From: Maridesulfovibrio sp050916235
GTDB lineage: Bacteria; Desulfobacterota; Desulfovibrionia; Desulfovibrionales; Desulfovibrionaceae
Length of the DNA stretch: 64,000 bases
Assembly: GCF_050916235.1 (NCBI RefSeq)
Contig: NZ_CP104854.1
Location: 868,001-932,000 of the forward strand
Reading direction: 5' to 3'
Part shown: positions 56,806 to 64,000 of the stretch, piece by piece
Position numbering within the stretch: the stretch's first letter is position 1
Layout of the letters: every line of letters starts with the position of its first letter
Position numbers and translations under genes: made by a program
Notes under the pieces: generated by a model
Database searches by the model: none
What the model was told of the DNA's origin: nothing
The model's input: the letters and a program-made list of their open reading frames with translations, nothing else

Positions 56806-57714
56806 TTACTTCCGCTTCCTCTGTCCCAACTCAATAAGTCTGGCGATCAATTCATTGAATGAATATCCTGCGGCCCTGGCTGCCCGCGGAACCAGACTGG
56901 TTGGAGTCATGCCGGGCAGTGTGTTCACTTCCAGCAGGTAGGGTACTCCTTCTGATATGATAAAGTCCGCCCTGCTGTAGTCCGCAAGGCCGAGCAGCCT
57001 GTGAACCTTCAGCGTTATCCGCTGGATCTCTTCGGTCAGCTCGGCGGAAATGGGTGCAGGGCAAATCTCCTCGGCCCCGTCAGGGGCGTATTTACTGTGG
57101 TAGTCAAAGAATTCAGCATTCTCCGGCGGAGTAATAAGAATAAGAGGCAACGGTTCATCGTCAAGAATACCGCAGGTTACTTCGATACCTTCGGTATATG
57201 CCTCGACAAGAGCACTGTCCCCCATGCTGAATACGGTCTCGATGCCCTGCTTCAGTTCATCGGCAGTACGGGCAAAAGTCATGCCCAGACTGGAACCTCC
57301 GGAATTAGGCTTGATGAACACGGGGGGAGCAAGCTTCTCAAGCCCCCTGCATCCGTCAGTGGGACAGATCAGTTCCCAGCGCGGGGTGCGGATGGAATGC
57401 ATGTCAAAAACTGTCTTGGCTGCGCCCTTGTTCAGGGTCAGGAATGAACCCTCAGGCGCAGAACCCTGATACGGGCATCCGGCCTGATTGAGCATGGCCT
57501 GGATAAGTCCGTCTTCACCGGGAGAACCGTGAAGGTTGATAAAGGCGAAATCAGCCTTGCCCGCACGGACAAGGATCTCCGCGAAATCCTTTGCAGGGTC
57601 CAGCAGCTCCACTTCGTGGCCCAGTTCAAGCAGGGCCTGGTGGATGCCTTTGGCTCCGCTTAAAGATACTTCACGTTCATCAGACCAGCCGCCCGCTATC
57701 AAAAGAACATGCAT
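56806..57714 (-). CDS. ddl: D-alanine--D-alanine ligase
   Basis: A 302-residue ATP-grasp ligase: VLLIAGGWSDEREVSLSGAK at 3-22, INLHGSPGEDGLIQAML near 59-75, VFIKPNSGGSSLGM near 130-143, GIEVTCGILDD and the end-part YSRADFIIS then LLEVNTLPGMTPTSLVP. It makes the D-Ala-D-Ala end of the peptidoglycan stem. ATG at 57714 follows GGAG; the frame opens at a TTG nine bases earlier. It overlaps the HD-domain gene by 35 bases. Confidence 0.95.
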   Translation of the reverse strand: MHVLLIAGGWSDEREVSLSGAKGIHQALLELGHEVELLDPAKDFAEILVRAGKADFAFINLHGSPGEDGLIQAMLNQAGCPYQGSAPEGSFLTLNKGAAKTVFDMHSIRTPRWELICPTDGCRGLEKLAPPVFIKPNSGGSSLGMTFARTADELKQGIETVFSMGDSALVEAYTEGIEVTCGILDDEPLPLILITPPENAEFFDYHSKYAPDGAEEICPAPISAELTEEIQRITLKVHRLLGLADYSRADFIISEGVPYLLEVNTLPGMTPTSLVPRAARAAGYSFNELIARLIELGQRKRK

Positions 57715-58339
57715 TGAGATCAACTCCGATCAGCTTGCCGAGCCGCTCTTCAAGGACAAGGGCCTGCTCGTATGTTTGGTGAATTCTCTGTATGATTTTT
57801 TCGGTTTTTCCATACCTTACTTTAAGGTCACCGAATCTCTCATCAAGTGTCGTCAGGGTGTCATGCATAACGCGCTTGTCGGCGTAGCTGACCACCAGCG
57901 GAAGGAAATATTTATCAGCATCAGGATCAAACGGCCAGAAGACATGGTGCAGAACCCCCATGGCCACAGCAGGATTACCGGTAAGGCGCATGGTCCACGC
58001 CGCACCAAGCTGGCTGTGATTGCCTCCGTGGTGAATGCAGTAACTCTTGGCAATATCGTGCATCAAGGCCGAAGCCCGAATGGTCGGGACATCAACATCA
58101 ACCCCGGAACGCACGGCCATTTCCGCCACCCGAACGGCAACATCCGCCACGAGAGCACTGTGAGACCTGATATTGTCCAGCATGGAGAACTCTTCCCACC
58201 AGCGGACACATTCGTCAGACGTGGGGACATACCACGACGGGTCAATCCTGACCGGCGACGGAGGAGCAAGAACTGATTCCATAGGGGGGTAACCGGGAGA
58301 AGGTTTATCCGGAATTTTCTTTAATTTGATTTTATTCAT
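57680..58339 (-). CDS. HD-domain phosphohydrolase
   Basis: A 219-residue protein with an HD metal site: His60 in NIRSHSALV, His94-Asp95 in ALMHDIAKSY, further His residues at 103-108 (HHGGNH) and Asp154 in SYADKRV, like the HDIG subgroup that hydrolyses phosphates from nucleotides. The substrate is unknown. The first 35 residues are Pro-rich and poorly structured, and no good ribosome-binding site precedes the ATG, so a later start is possible. It is first in the ddl-waaA-kdsB-carA series. Confidence 0.85.
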   Translation of the reverse strand: MNKIKLKKIPDKPSPGYPPMESVLAPPSPVRIDPSWYVPTSDECVRWWEEFSMLDNIRSHSALVADVAVRVAEMAVRSGVDVDVPTIRASALMHDIAKSYCIHHGGNHSQLGAAWTMRLTGNPAVAMGVLHHVFWPFDPDADKYFLPLVVSYADKRVMHDTLTTLDERFGDLKVRYGKTEKIIQRIHQTYEQALVLEERLGKLIGVDLNACSFDSGRLV

Positions 58340-58397
58340 AGAAAGTTTTCGCGACCTGTTGCGGGCTGAAACTTCCTTTTGTTAGCACTTTGTTTAT

Positions 58398-58442
58398 AAA
58401 AAGGCAAAGCCCCGAAAACAAGCATTCCGGGGCTTTGCCTTT
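58398..58442 (-). terminator. Terminator after the 92-residue unknown gene
   Basis: AAAAGGCAAAGCCCCG pairs with CGGGGCTTTGCCTTT over 15 pairs around a 13-base loop; T-runs flank it on the minus strand. It separates the small gene from the HD-domain operon. Confidence 0.85.
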
Positions 58443-58549
58443 ACTTAGAACAAGTCGGCCATGAAAATCGTTATGCGACAGGTAAATCTCCGGTCATCCC
58501 GACTGGATCAATATACCTTCGTAGAAGCATGGGTCATCTCCATATTGAA

Positions 58550-58828
58550 TCAGATGTCTTCCTTAAGCAGTGGGTCTGAAAGAAGTTCCATGATTCTGGC
58601 CATGTTGAAATCGTGGGCATCACTTATTGCGTTTTCGCTCATTCCGGATTCCATCGTCTGTTCAAGCAGCTGTTCCGGATCGGCAGATGCGGACCTCAGC
58701 CCGGCACGAATATTACCAGATACGGTATCAAGATGCCCCTGAACAGTCGCCGCTGGGGCAGACTTTTCCCTTGAAACTGAATTCGCCAGATGAGTTCCGG
58801 TTGCTTCTCTTACAAAACTGATTTCCAT
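58550..58828 (-). CDS. Small protein of unknown function
   Basis: A 92-residue, acidic, helical protein without signal peptide or membrane segment. It starts MEISFVREATG and ends with a DAHDFNMARIMELLSDPLL segment rich in Met and Leu, which may form an amphipathic helix. I recognise no family. AGGAGG lies eight bases before ATG 58828; an in-frame start at 58855 has no ribosome-binding site. TATAAT-like sequence lies about 70 bases upstream. A strong terminator follows about 105 bases beyond its stop. Confidence 0.7.
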   Translation of the reverse strand: MEISFVREATGTHLANSVSREKSAPAATVQGHLDTVSGNIRAGLRSASADPEQLLEQTMESGMSENAISDAHDFNMARIMELLSDPLLKEDI

Positions 58829-59032
58829 TTTTGAATCCTCCTGATGTAGTGCCAAGATCCATACAACTTCCGTTCCTCAACAACTTTAAGTAAATTATAT
58901 TATAGTCTTAGCAAAAACAGCTCGGACATTTTTGCCCACTGAACAGATCATAATCAACAAAAAGTCCATACATATCGATTAAAAACGGTGCAGCAACAAC
59001 TATATATATTGTTTGGCATCAGGCCTTAGAAT

Positions 59033-59044
59033 GCGAACGTTCGC
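59033..59044. promoter_or_regulatory. 12-base perfect palindrome upstream of dsrC
   Basis: GCGAACGTTCGC reads the same on both strands and stands in an otherwise AT-rich region, about 240 bases before the dsrC start. Its form is that of a dimeric regulator site; the regulator is unknown. Confidence 0.35.
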
Positions 59045-59238
59045 GTCAAAGACAATGGCTCATGGCTTAAAAAACGAGCATTCATGAGGCTGTACAGCCG
59101 TTCACTTTTTATGAAATGTTTCGACTAGCTAAATATTTTCCTTGAATTTTTTTTCCCTAGGTTTTAATCCCAATTTGGGTAAGTGAGACATTTTCCTCGG
59201 AACTGTGTTTCGGGGGGAGTCACTGGAGCCTGAATGTT

Positions 59239-59258
59239 AAAACGGTTCGACCGTTTTT
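59239..59258 (+). promoter_or_regulatory. Hairpin in the dsrC leader
   Basis: AAAACGGT (59239-59246) and ACCGTTTT (59250-59257) pair around TCG, followed by one more T, 15 bases before the AGGAGG of dsrC. It looks like a small terminator but the T-run is short; stabilising the 5' end of a highly abundant mRNA is equally possible. Confidence 0.5.
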
Positions 59259-59283
59259 ACGATTAATTTTTAGGAGGTTTTAC

Positions 59284-59601
59284 ATGGCACTCGTTGAATT
59301 TCAGGGCAAAAGCTTTGACGTTGATGAAGACGGTTTCCTTCTTAAGTTCGAAGATTGGTGCCCCGAGTGGGTTGACTTCGTTAAAGAAAGCGAAGGCATC
59401 AAAGATCTGAACGAAGAACACCAGAAAGTTATCGACTTCTTGCAGGACTACTACAAGAAGAACGGTATCGCACCTATGGTTCGCATCCTCTCCAAGGTTA
59501 CCGGTTACAAACTGAAACACATCTATGAACTGTTCCCCTCCGGCCCCGGTAAGGGAGCATGTAAGATGGCTGGTCTGCCCAAGCCCACCGGCTGCGTTTA
59601 G
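59284..59601 (+). CDS. dsrC: DsrC, sulfur-carrier protein of dissimilatory sulfite reduction
   Basis: A 105-residue DsrC/TusE-family protein. The C-terminal arm carries both conserved cysteines: Cys93 in GACKMAG and penultimate Cys104 in PTGCV, the pair needed for trisulfide formation in true DsrC. The body has DEDGFLLKFEDWCPEWVDF near 14-32 and a helix-turn-helix-like IAPMVRILSKVTGYKLKHIY segment near 62-81. DsrAB loads sulfur on DsrC, and the DsrMKJOP complex reduces it. dsrAB are not nearby, as is usual in Desulfovibrio. AGGAGG gives strong initiation, and a strong terminator follows, as expected for a very abundant protein. Confidence 0.96.
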   Translation: MALVEFQGKSFDVDEDGFLLKFEDWCPEWVDFVKESEGIKDLNEEHQKVIDFLQDYYKKNGIAPMVRILSKVTGYKLKHIYELFPSGPGKGACKMAGLPKPTGCV

Positions 59602-59676
59602 TTTTAGACAGTTAATTTCAGATTGTGAGATACGCGACAGCCGCGGTGGCTGTTCCGTTTTTTGTTCCAAAGTCAG

Positions 59677-59710
59677 AAAAACCCCGGGGATTGGCTCCGG
59701 GGTTTTTTTT
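59677..59710 (+). terminator. Terminator after dsrC
   Basis: AAAAACCCCGG / CCGGGGTTTTT stem with a nine-base loop and a run of eight T, about 75 bases after dsrC and just before the end of lpxB on the other strand. A smaller hairpin, ACAGCC / GGCTGT, precedes it near 59637-59653. Confidence 0.9.
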
Positions 59711-59718
59711 ATCGTCTT

Positions 59719-60846
59719 CTACTTTGCGTTAAGGTCACTCAGAATTATATTCGCCGCTCTTGCAGCCACTCCCGGTTCTCCGATCAGTTCCCGCAGATGA
59801 ACCAGCTCTTCACGAACCGCCGATGCGGATTCCGGATTGCCCACCCATTCCTTGACCTGCAGATAAAAATTCTCAGCCGTGGCGTTGTGCAGCAGGAACT
59901 CCGGCAGAACAAGCTTATCCGGGATGATGTTGGCAAGGCTCGCATATTTTATCCTGATAATGAGCTTTGCCAGAAACGCGGTCAATGGAGCCATTTTGTA
60001 AGCCACCAGCGTCGGGGTTCCTATCAGGGCGCATTCAAGCGTTGCTGTCCCCGAAGCGGCCATAATCACGTTTGAGCGGCGCATCAGACCATAGCGATCC
60101 TCCGGCTGGCTGATGCTCACCGGCAGGTGCTCAGGCCAGTAGCGTCTAAGTTTCTCCTCAGTAACATTGGGAGCGCGTGCAATGGAAAAACGCAGGTGAG
60201 GAAAATCCTTCAAAAGCATTTCAGCGGCACGAGCAAACTCAGGCAGCAGGGAAGAAATCTCCCGGCTACGGCTGCCCGGCAGAATGCCCACCAGCTCTGG
60301 ATCAGGGTCAATGGAATCAAGTTCTGACAGCGGAATTATGTCCAGCAGCGGATGTCCCACATACTGGGCCTCCACGCCGCGCTCTTTGAAAAAAGGCTGC
60401 TCAAATGGCAGGATACACAGAATCTTGCTTACATATTTCTGCAGGAACTTCGCCCTTCCCTGCCGCCACGCCCAGACTTGAGGGGTGATATAGTAATATA
60501 CCGGAATCCCCAGCCTGCTGGCGATCTTGACCAGCCGGAAATTGAAGTCCGGACAATCGACCAGAATTACGGCCTTGGGTCTTTCCTTTTTAAAAACGTC
60601 CTCAATCTCCCTGAAAAGCTTGAGCAGTCTCGGTAACTTGGGAAAGACTTCAGTGAACCCGACCAGATTGATGAGCTGCATGGAATACCGGATATCGCAC
60701 CCGGCTTTTTCCATATCCGAACCGCCCATGCCCATAACCTTAAGTTCCGGGTCATGTTTCATGAGTTCTTTTGCAAGCATTGCTCCGTGCATGTCACCGG
60801 AAGCTTCACCGACATTTATCCATATACTATTATTGAATTTATTCAT
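59719..60846 (-). CDS. lpxB: Lipid-A-disaccharide synthase
   Basis: A 375-residue GT19 enzyme: WINVGEASGDMHGAMLAKEL near 9-28, VILVDCPDFNFRLVKIA near 92-108, VYYYITPQVWAWRQGRAKFL near 113-132, and GILPGSRSREISSLLPEF near 190-207; the nucleotide site has ASGTATLECALIGTPTLVAYK near 272-292 (in parts). It joins two acylglucosamine units to form the lipid A disaccharide. ATG at 60846 is used; the frame opens 66 bases earlier without support. Other lpx genes are not adjacent. Confidence 0.94.
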   Translation of the reverse strand: MNKFNNSIWINVGEASGDMHGAMLAKELMKHDPELKVMGMGGSDMEKAGCDIRYSMQLINLVGFTEVFPKLPRLLKLFREIEDVFKKERPKAVILVDCPDFNFRLVKIASRLGIPVYYYITPQVWAWRQGRAKFLQKYVSKILCILPFEQPFFKERGVEAQYVGHPLLDIIPLSELDSIDPDPELVGILPGSRSREISSLLPEFARAAEMLLKDFPHLRFSIARAPNVTEEKLRRYWPEHLPVSISQPEDRYGLMRRSNVIMAASGTATLECALIGTPTLVAYKMAPLTAFLAKLIIRIKYASLANIIPDKLVLPEFLLHNATAENFYLQVKEWVGNPESASAVREELVHLRELIGEPGVAARAANIILSDLNAK

Positions 60847-61059
60847 GTGTAATCTCTTGAAGTTCTTTAAAATACGAACAATACGTGCCGAAAGATGAAA
60901 AAGCAACGGCAACGGCCTTTCCCGTCTTGAGCCATAAAATAACAGTCTGGAAATGGGGCTGCTACGGAGGAACCTCTTGCAATTATGAGGAATATAGTGT
61001 TAACAGCATTATGGCTGACAAGGTTTTACCAATAATTATTTATTTTTAAGGAGAAAGAA

Positions 61060-61320
61060 ATGGCTCAGAAGAACGTAAAACAGATGATGGGCGTTCTGTC
61101 CGGGGTCTTTGCCCATACCGGTCATCTTTCAAAAGACGAAGCCATGAAAATGGCAGGAATGGACGAAGCTGAATTCAACACTGTGTACGCTAAGGCAGCA
61201 AACGTAGTAAAGAAACTCGAAAGCTACGACACTGCAGCTGAAAAGTACGATAAATTTTCCGAACACCTCTGGGAAGAACTTCAGGAATACGTTAAAAAGT
61301 TCGGCCCCTTCGGTATCTAA
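61060..61320 (+). CDS. Small helical protein of unknown function
   Basis: An 86-residue protein, predicted mostly helical with no signal peptide. The N-terminus MAQKNVKQMMGVLSGVFAHT leads to an amphipathic segment (HLSKDEAMKMAGMDEAEF) that has a helix-turn-helix flavour, then a Lys/Glu-rich coiled region (AANVVKKLESYDTAAEKYDK) and a GPFGI end. I know no family. AGGAGAAAG precedes the ATG by two to eight bases; codon use is that of well-expressed genes. It is monocistronic. Confidence 0.75.
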   Translation: MAQKNVKQMMGVLSGVFAHTGHLSKDEAMKMAGMDEAEFNTVYAKAANVVKKLESYDTAAEKYDKFSEHLWEELQEYVKKFGPFGI

Positions 61321-61385
61321 TTCTTCCATGCCACCGGAGACATGCGGGTCTTCCGGAGGCCATGCCGGGGGCTTTGACCCCGACG

Positions 61386-61425
61386 ACTGGGGCAGGATAA
61401 CTTCCAGTAAGTTTTCCTGCCCCAG
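61386..61425 (+). terminator. Long hairpin after the 86-residue protein gene
   Basis: CTGGGGCAGGA pairs with TCCTGCCCCAG around an 18-base loop, 65 bases after the stop. No T-run follows directly; a second hairpin with T-run lies 30 bases on. Confidence 0.55.
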
Positions 61426-61456
61426 ACTCGTGAAGATTCTGATCTTCAAAATGTTT

Positions 61457-61489
61457 CGCACAGAACAGGATGTTCCGTGCGTTTTTTTA
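61457..61489 (+). terminator. Terminator before the pdxA end
   Basis: CGCACAGAACA / TGTTCCGTGCG pair with one mismatch around GGA, followed by seven T. It lies just before the convergent pdxA stop and ends transcription from the 86-residue protein gene. Confidence 0.8.
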
Positions 61490-62476
61490 TTTTAGTGCGT
61501 CTACCATCATCTCAGCGGATTCAACTGCAATCCTGAAGCTTGCCAGCGTAGCTTTTCCGGTACCGGTAATGTCATAGCCGGTTCCGTGGTCCGGTGAGGT
61601 CCTCGGGAAAGGCAGGCCCAGGGTGATGTTTACCGCCTCGCTGAAATGGAGCAGTTTGAGCGGAGCCAGCCCCTGATCATGATACATGGCCAGCACTGCG
61701 CTGTAACTTCCGTCTGCTGCGAAGTGGAAAATGGTATCACCGGGGAACGGTCCTTCCACATTGTAGCCCAGCTCCACTGCCTTCCTGATGGCCGGTTCAA
61801 TGATCTCCAATTCCTCCGTGCCTATGCGACCGGACTCACCGGCATGCGGGTTAAGGCCGCATACGGCTATGGGATTTTCCAGTCCCAGCGATTTCACAAG
61901 GCTGGCTGTCAGGTCTATGCAGCGCAGTATCCGTTCTTCAGTGATCAGGGCCGGTATATCCACAAATCTGGGGTGGGTGGTAACAAGGCTGACTTTAAGC
62001 CTCGGTCCGCCCAGATGCATGCAGACGTTCTCCCTGCCAACCCCTGAACGGGTTGCCAGAAATTCGGTATGGCCCGGAAAATCAAACCCGGCAAGCTGCA
62101 GCATGGCCTTGTTGAGAGGGCAGGTAACCAACCCGGCAACTATCCCACCGTTAAGCAGCTCCATAGCTGTTTCAAGCGCTTCCCCTGCGCAACGGCCGCC
62201 TTCGGGATCGGCCTGACCGATCTTAAGTTCAAAGTCATAAAGGGATTCCGGCACATACAGATAATATCCAGTTTTTGCATCAGAAATTTCTTCAGGGTCA
62301 TCAAGCACGGTATAAAACTTCTCCAGACCAAGCTTTTCCAGATGCCAGAGCAGACCGTTTTCCGGACCGATCATCAGATAAGCACGGTCCGCAGCACGTT
62401 CGGAAAACAGACGGCATGCCAGTTCAGGACCAAGTCCGTTCGGATCTCCCAGCGTAACACATATATTTTTTTTCAT
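61487..62476 (-). CDS. pdxA: 4-hydroxythreonine-4-phosphate dehydrogenase
   Basis: A 329-residue PdxA: ICVTLGDPNGLGPELACRL near 5-23, VTCPLNKAMLQLAGFDFPGHT near 125-145 (in parts), THPRFVDIPALI near 177, CGLNPHAGESGRIGTEE near 213-229, and AMYHDQGLAPLKLL near 268-281, with metal-binding His in these segments. It oxidises 4-phosphohydroxy-threonine in pyridoxal phosphate synthesis by the DXP-dependent route. ATG at 62476 follows AGGTGA. The 180-base gap to glgB includes a repeat copy. Confidence 0.95.
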   Translation of the reverse strand: MKKNICVTLGDPNGLGPELACRLFSERAADRAYLMIGPENGLLWHLEKLGLEKFYTVLDDPEEISDAKTGYYLYVPESLYDFELKIGQADPEGGRCAGEALETAMELLNGGIVAGLVTCPLNKAMLQLAGFDFPGHTEFLATRSGVGRENVCMHLGGPRLKVSLVTTHPRFVDIPALITEERILRCIDLTASLVKSLGLENPIAVCGLNPHAGESGRIGTEELEIIEPAIRKAVELGYNVEGPFPGDTIFHFAADGSYSAVLAMYHDQGLAPLKLLHFSEAVNITLGLPFPRTSPDHGTGYDITGTGKATLASFRIAVESAEMMVDALK

Positions 62477-62524
62477 AATTTTCACCTGGTTTTGATGCGA
62501 TTTGCGCTTTTCACAATTTCTGAT

Positions 62525-62586
62525 TACCTCTGGCGGATAAAACCTTTTAATAAGGCTTAGCCGCTTCATACGACAAATTGTCATTG
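62525..62586 (+). repeat. Dispersed intergenic repeat, copy D (degenerate)
   Basis: CCTCTGGCGGATAAAACCTTTT, a shortened middle (AAACCTTTTAATAAGG, cited in part), then the tail GGCTTAGCCGCTTCATACGAC and AATTGTCAT, matching the tail GGCTTCGCCGCTTCGTATGAC and AAAGTCAT of copy A. Unlike the other copies it does not follow a stop codon in its own orientation. Confidence 0.65.
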
Positions 62587-62591
62587 ATCAG

Positions 62592-62635
62592 AAAAAATTA
62601 AAACCTCCGGCCAGTTCCGAAGAAACAGCCGGAGG
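62592..62635 (-). terminator. Terminator after glgB
   Basis: CCTCCGGC (62604-62611) and GCCGGAGG (62628-62635) form the stem; TTTTAATTTTTTC follows on the minus strand. It lies 22 bases after the glgB stop. Confidence 0.8.
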
Positions 62636-62657
62636 TATGCACACATATACAGATCTA

Positions 62658-64000
62658 CTATTCCGGTCTTAAGGCTATGGCCGCAAGAGGGGGCAAGGTC
62701 AATTCCAGATAGTATGGAAATGCACCTATATCACCGGCCTTGCGGGCCTGGACCTTTCCGATGTTGCCCACGTTCGATCCGCCGTAGATTTCAGCATCGG
62801 AATTAAATATCTCAACCCAGTTACCGCCTTCGGGACACCCCAGACAATACCAATCACGCACAACGGGTGTAAAGTTGAAAACCCAGAGTACCGGTTTATC
62901 CCCTTCACTCTTGCGCATGAAACTCATCACCGAGGACATGTAATCCGAAAAATCAACCCATTCGAATCCGGACCAGTCGGTATCATGCTTATACATAGCC
63001 GGATTCTCATGCATTACCCGGTTCAGATCAATCACGGTATTCCGCAATCCCTGATGCGAAGGGAAGCCCAGCAGAGTCCAGTCCAATTCCTTTCTGCAGT
63101 TCCACTCATTCCACTGGCCGAATTCACATCCCATAAAAAGGAGATTTTTACCAGGATGAGCCCACTGGTAACTGAGCAACATGCGCAGATTGGCCATCTG
63201 CTGCCACATGTCACCGGGCATCTTGGAAAGCAGTGCTCCCTTGCCATGCACCACCTCATCGTGCGACAGCGGCAGGAAGAAATTCTCGCTGAAGGCATAT
63301 ATCATCGAAAAAGTAAGCTTGTTCTGATGATATGAACGGTGAATCGGGCTCTTCTCCATATAATCCAGCGTGTCGTTCATCCAGCCCATGTTCCACTTGA
63401 AAGTGAAGCCGAGTCCTCCGGTATAGACAGGTCGGGAGACTCCGGGCCACGATGTGGATTCCTCGGCAATCATCATGGCACCGGGAAACTGCTGATGAAC
63501 GACCATGTTGAGATTCTTGAGCAGCTCGATGGCCTCAAGATTCTCATTGCCGCCGAATTCGTTGGGAATCCACTCTCCTTCGCGGCGGGAATAGTCGAGA
63601 TAAAGCATGGAAGCGACTGCGTCTATGCGCAGCCCGTCGATATGAAATTCCTTGAGCCAGTATAGGGCGTTTGCAAGCAGGAAATTGCTTACCTCATGCC
63701 GCCCGAAATTGAAAATATAGGTCCCCCAATCCGGGTGCTCACCCTTTCGGGCATCGGCATGCTCATAAAGGGCTGAGCCGTCAAACCGTCCAAGTCCCCA
63801 ATCATCTTTGGGAAAATGCCCCGGAACCCAATCAAGAAGGACCCCTAATCCGGCCTGATGACATTTGTCGATGAAATAGCGCAGGTCGTCCGGGCTGCCG
63901 TGCCTTGATGTGGGAGAATAGTAATGAGTGGTCTGGTAACCCCATGATTCGTCAAGGGGATGCTCGGCAATGGGCATGAGTTCAATGTGGGTGAATCCCA
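62658..64000 (-). CDS. glgB: 1,4-alpha-glucan branching enzyme (partial, N-terminus outside window)
   Basis: About 447 C-terminal residues of a GH13 branching enzyme; the frame continues to the right edge. It shows FTHIELMPIAEHPLDESWGY, the nucleophile Asp in HIDGLRIDAVASMLYLDY, the acid Glu in MMIAEESTSWPGVS, and LPLSHDEVVHGKGALLSKMP. The C-terminal all-beta domain ends with LPPLAAIALRPE. It puts alpha-1,6 branches into glycogen. The N-terminal carbohydrate-binding domain and start lie beyond position 64000. A terminator follows its stop. Confidence 0.96.
   Translation of the reverse strand, partial: GFTHIELMPIAEHPLDESWGYQTTHYYSPTSRHGSPDDLRYFIDKCHQAGLGVLLDWVPGHFPKDDWGLGRFDGSALYEHADARKGEHPDWGTYIFNFGRHEVSNFLLANALYWLKEFHIDGLRIDAVASMLYLDYSRREGEWIPNEFGGNENLEAIELLKNLNMVVHQQFPGAMMIAEESTSWPGVSRPVYTGGLGFTFKWNMGWMNDTLDYMEKSPIHRSYHQNKLTFSMIYAFSENFFLPLSHDEVVHGKGALLSKMPGDMWQQMANLRMLLSYQWAHPGKNLLFMGCEFGQWNEWNCRKELDWTLLGFPSHQGLRNTVIDLNRVMHENPAMYKHDTDWSGFEWVDFSDYMSSVMSFMRKSEGDKPVLWVFNFTPVVRDWYCLGCPEGGNWVEIFNSDAEIYGGSNVGNIGKVQARKAGDIGAFPYYLELTLPPLAAIALRPE

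Larger units (their letters stand above)
58829..59283. other. Intergenic region upstream of dsrC
   Basis: 455 bases without a gene between two divergent genes. It is AT-rich. It holds a perfect 12-base palindrome GCGAACGTTCGC (59033-59044), and a short hairpin just before the dsrC ribosome-binding site. The promoter of dsrC must lie here but I cannot choose one with confidence. Confidence 0.55.

Noticed and set aside
58860..58890. A sigma-28 promoter before the 92-residue gene (TAAAGTTG on the minus strand)
   Set aside because: No -10 element at the right distance.

Overview
The window reads as one contiguous piece of a Gram-negative sulfate-reducing bacterium of the Desulfovibrio type (Desulfobacterota, order Desulfovibrionales). 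The case rests on three things: a complete Qrc menaquinone-reductase operon (qrcDCBA, 5.0-9.7 kb, minus strand); a stand-alone dsrC whose C-terminus carries the two redox cysteines of dissimilatory sulfite reduction (59.3 kb); and a polar-flagellum gene cluster followed by csrA-fliW-flgM. The moderate GC content and intergenic style suggest a marine, Maridesulfovibrio-like species, but this is inference. Most genes are chromosomal housekeeping genes. I see no phage, insertion sequence, CRISPR array or rRNA.

Layout. 0-5 kb: an RsbW-like ATPase (partial) divergent from an unusual ABC exporter, a cNMP-binding-domain protein and an exported protein of unknown function, closed by a perfect bidirectional terminator against a GNAT acetyltransferase. 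5-10.5 kb: qrcABCD and rfbC. 10.7-15 kb: cvpA-mazG, a small YjfB-like motility protein with an excellent sigma-28 promoter, a GT9 glycosyltransferase, and an nfeD-slipin pair. 15.2-18 kb: two tRNA-Ser genes flanking a NarL-type response regulator, then der. 18.2-29.7 kb: flagellar rod, ring and hook-associated genes (flgF, G, A, H, I, J, N, K, L), csrA, fliW, and opposite them flgM with an unknown co-directional gene. 29.9-36.8 kb: nadK, a large DUF89-like protein, mltA, gatB, mtnA. 36.9-49.2 kb: a repeat-rich 90-residue protein, the rimP-nusA-ylxR-infB-ylxP-rbfA-nrnA-truB-rpsO-pnp translation/RNA cluster, and an orphan solute-binding protein. 49.4-58.8 kb: prepilin peptidase, a phenylacetate-CoA ligase-like enzyme, gmhB, and an envelope operon (HD protein-ddl-waaA-kdsB-carA-TPR). 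59-64 kb: dsrC, lpxB, a small conserved-looking protein, pdxA and the C-terminal part of glgB.

How parts work together. The flagellar block shows a readable regulatory hierarchy: a sigma-54 type -24/-12 element before flgF (middle genes), sigma-28 type elements before the yjfB-like gene and before the flgM operon (late genes), FlgM as anti-sigma-28, and CsrA/FliW as post-transcriptional control. Qrc (periplasmic cytochrome c3 to menaquinone) and DsrC (trisulfide carrier to the membrane) are two ends of the sulfate-respiration electron path. WaaA, KdsB, GmhB, LpxB, RfbC and GT9 indicate a full LPS with Kdo and heptose.

Least explained items: (i) the ABC exporter whose nucleotide-binding domain carries an insert of about 245 residues between Q-loop and signature, with three Q-loop-downstream-like segments, paired with a cNMP-domain protein; (ii) a dispersed intergenic repeat with a covarying hairpin, usually starting just after a stop codon; (iii) the 90-residue GPAG/DAT-repeat protein; (iv) an attenuator-like leader before rimP; (v) a strong minus-strand terminator with no gene in front of it at 18.04 kb.
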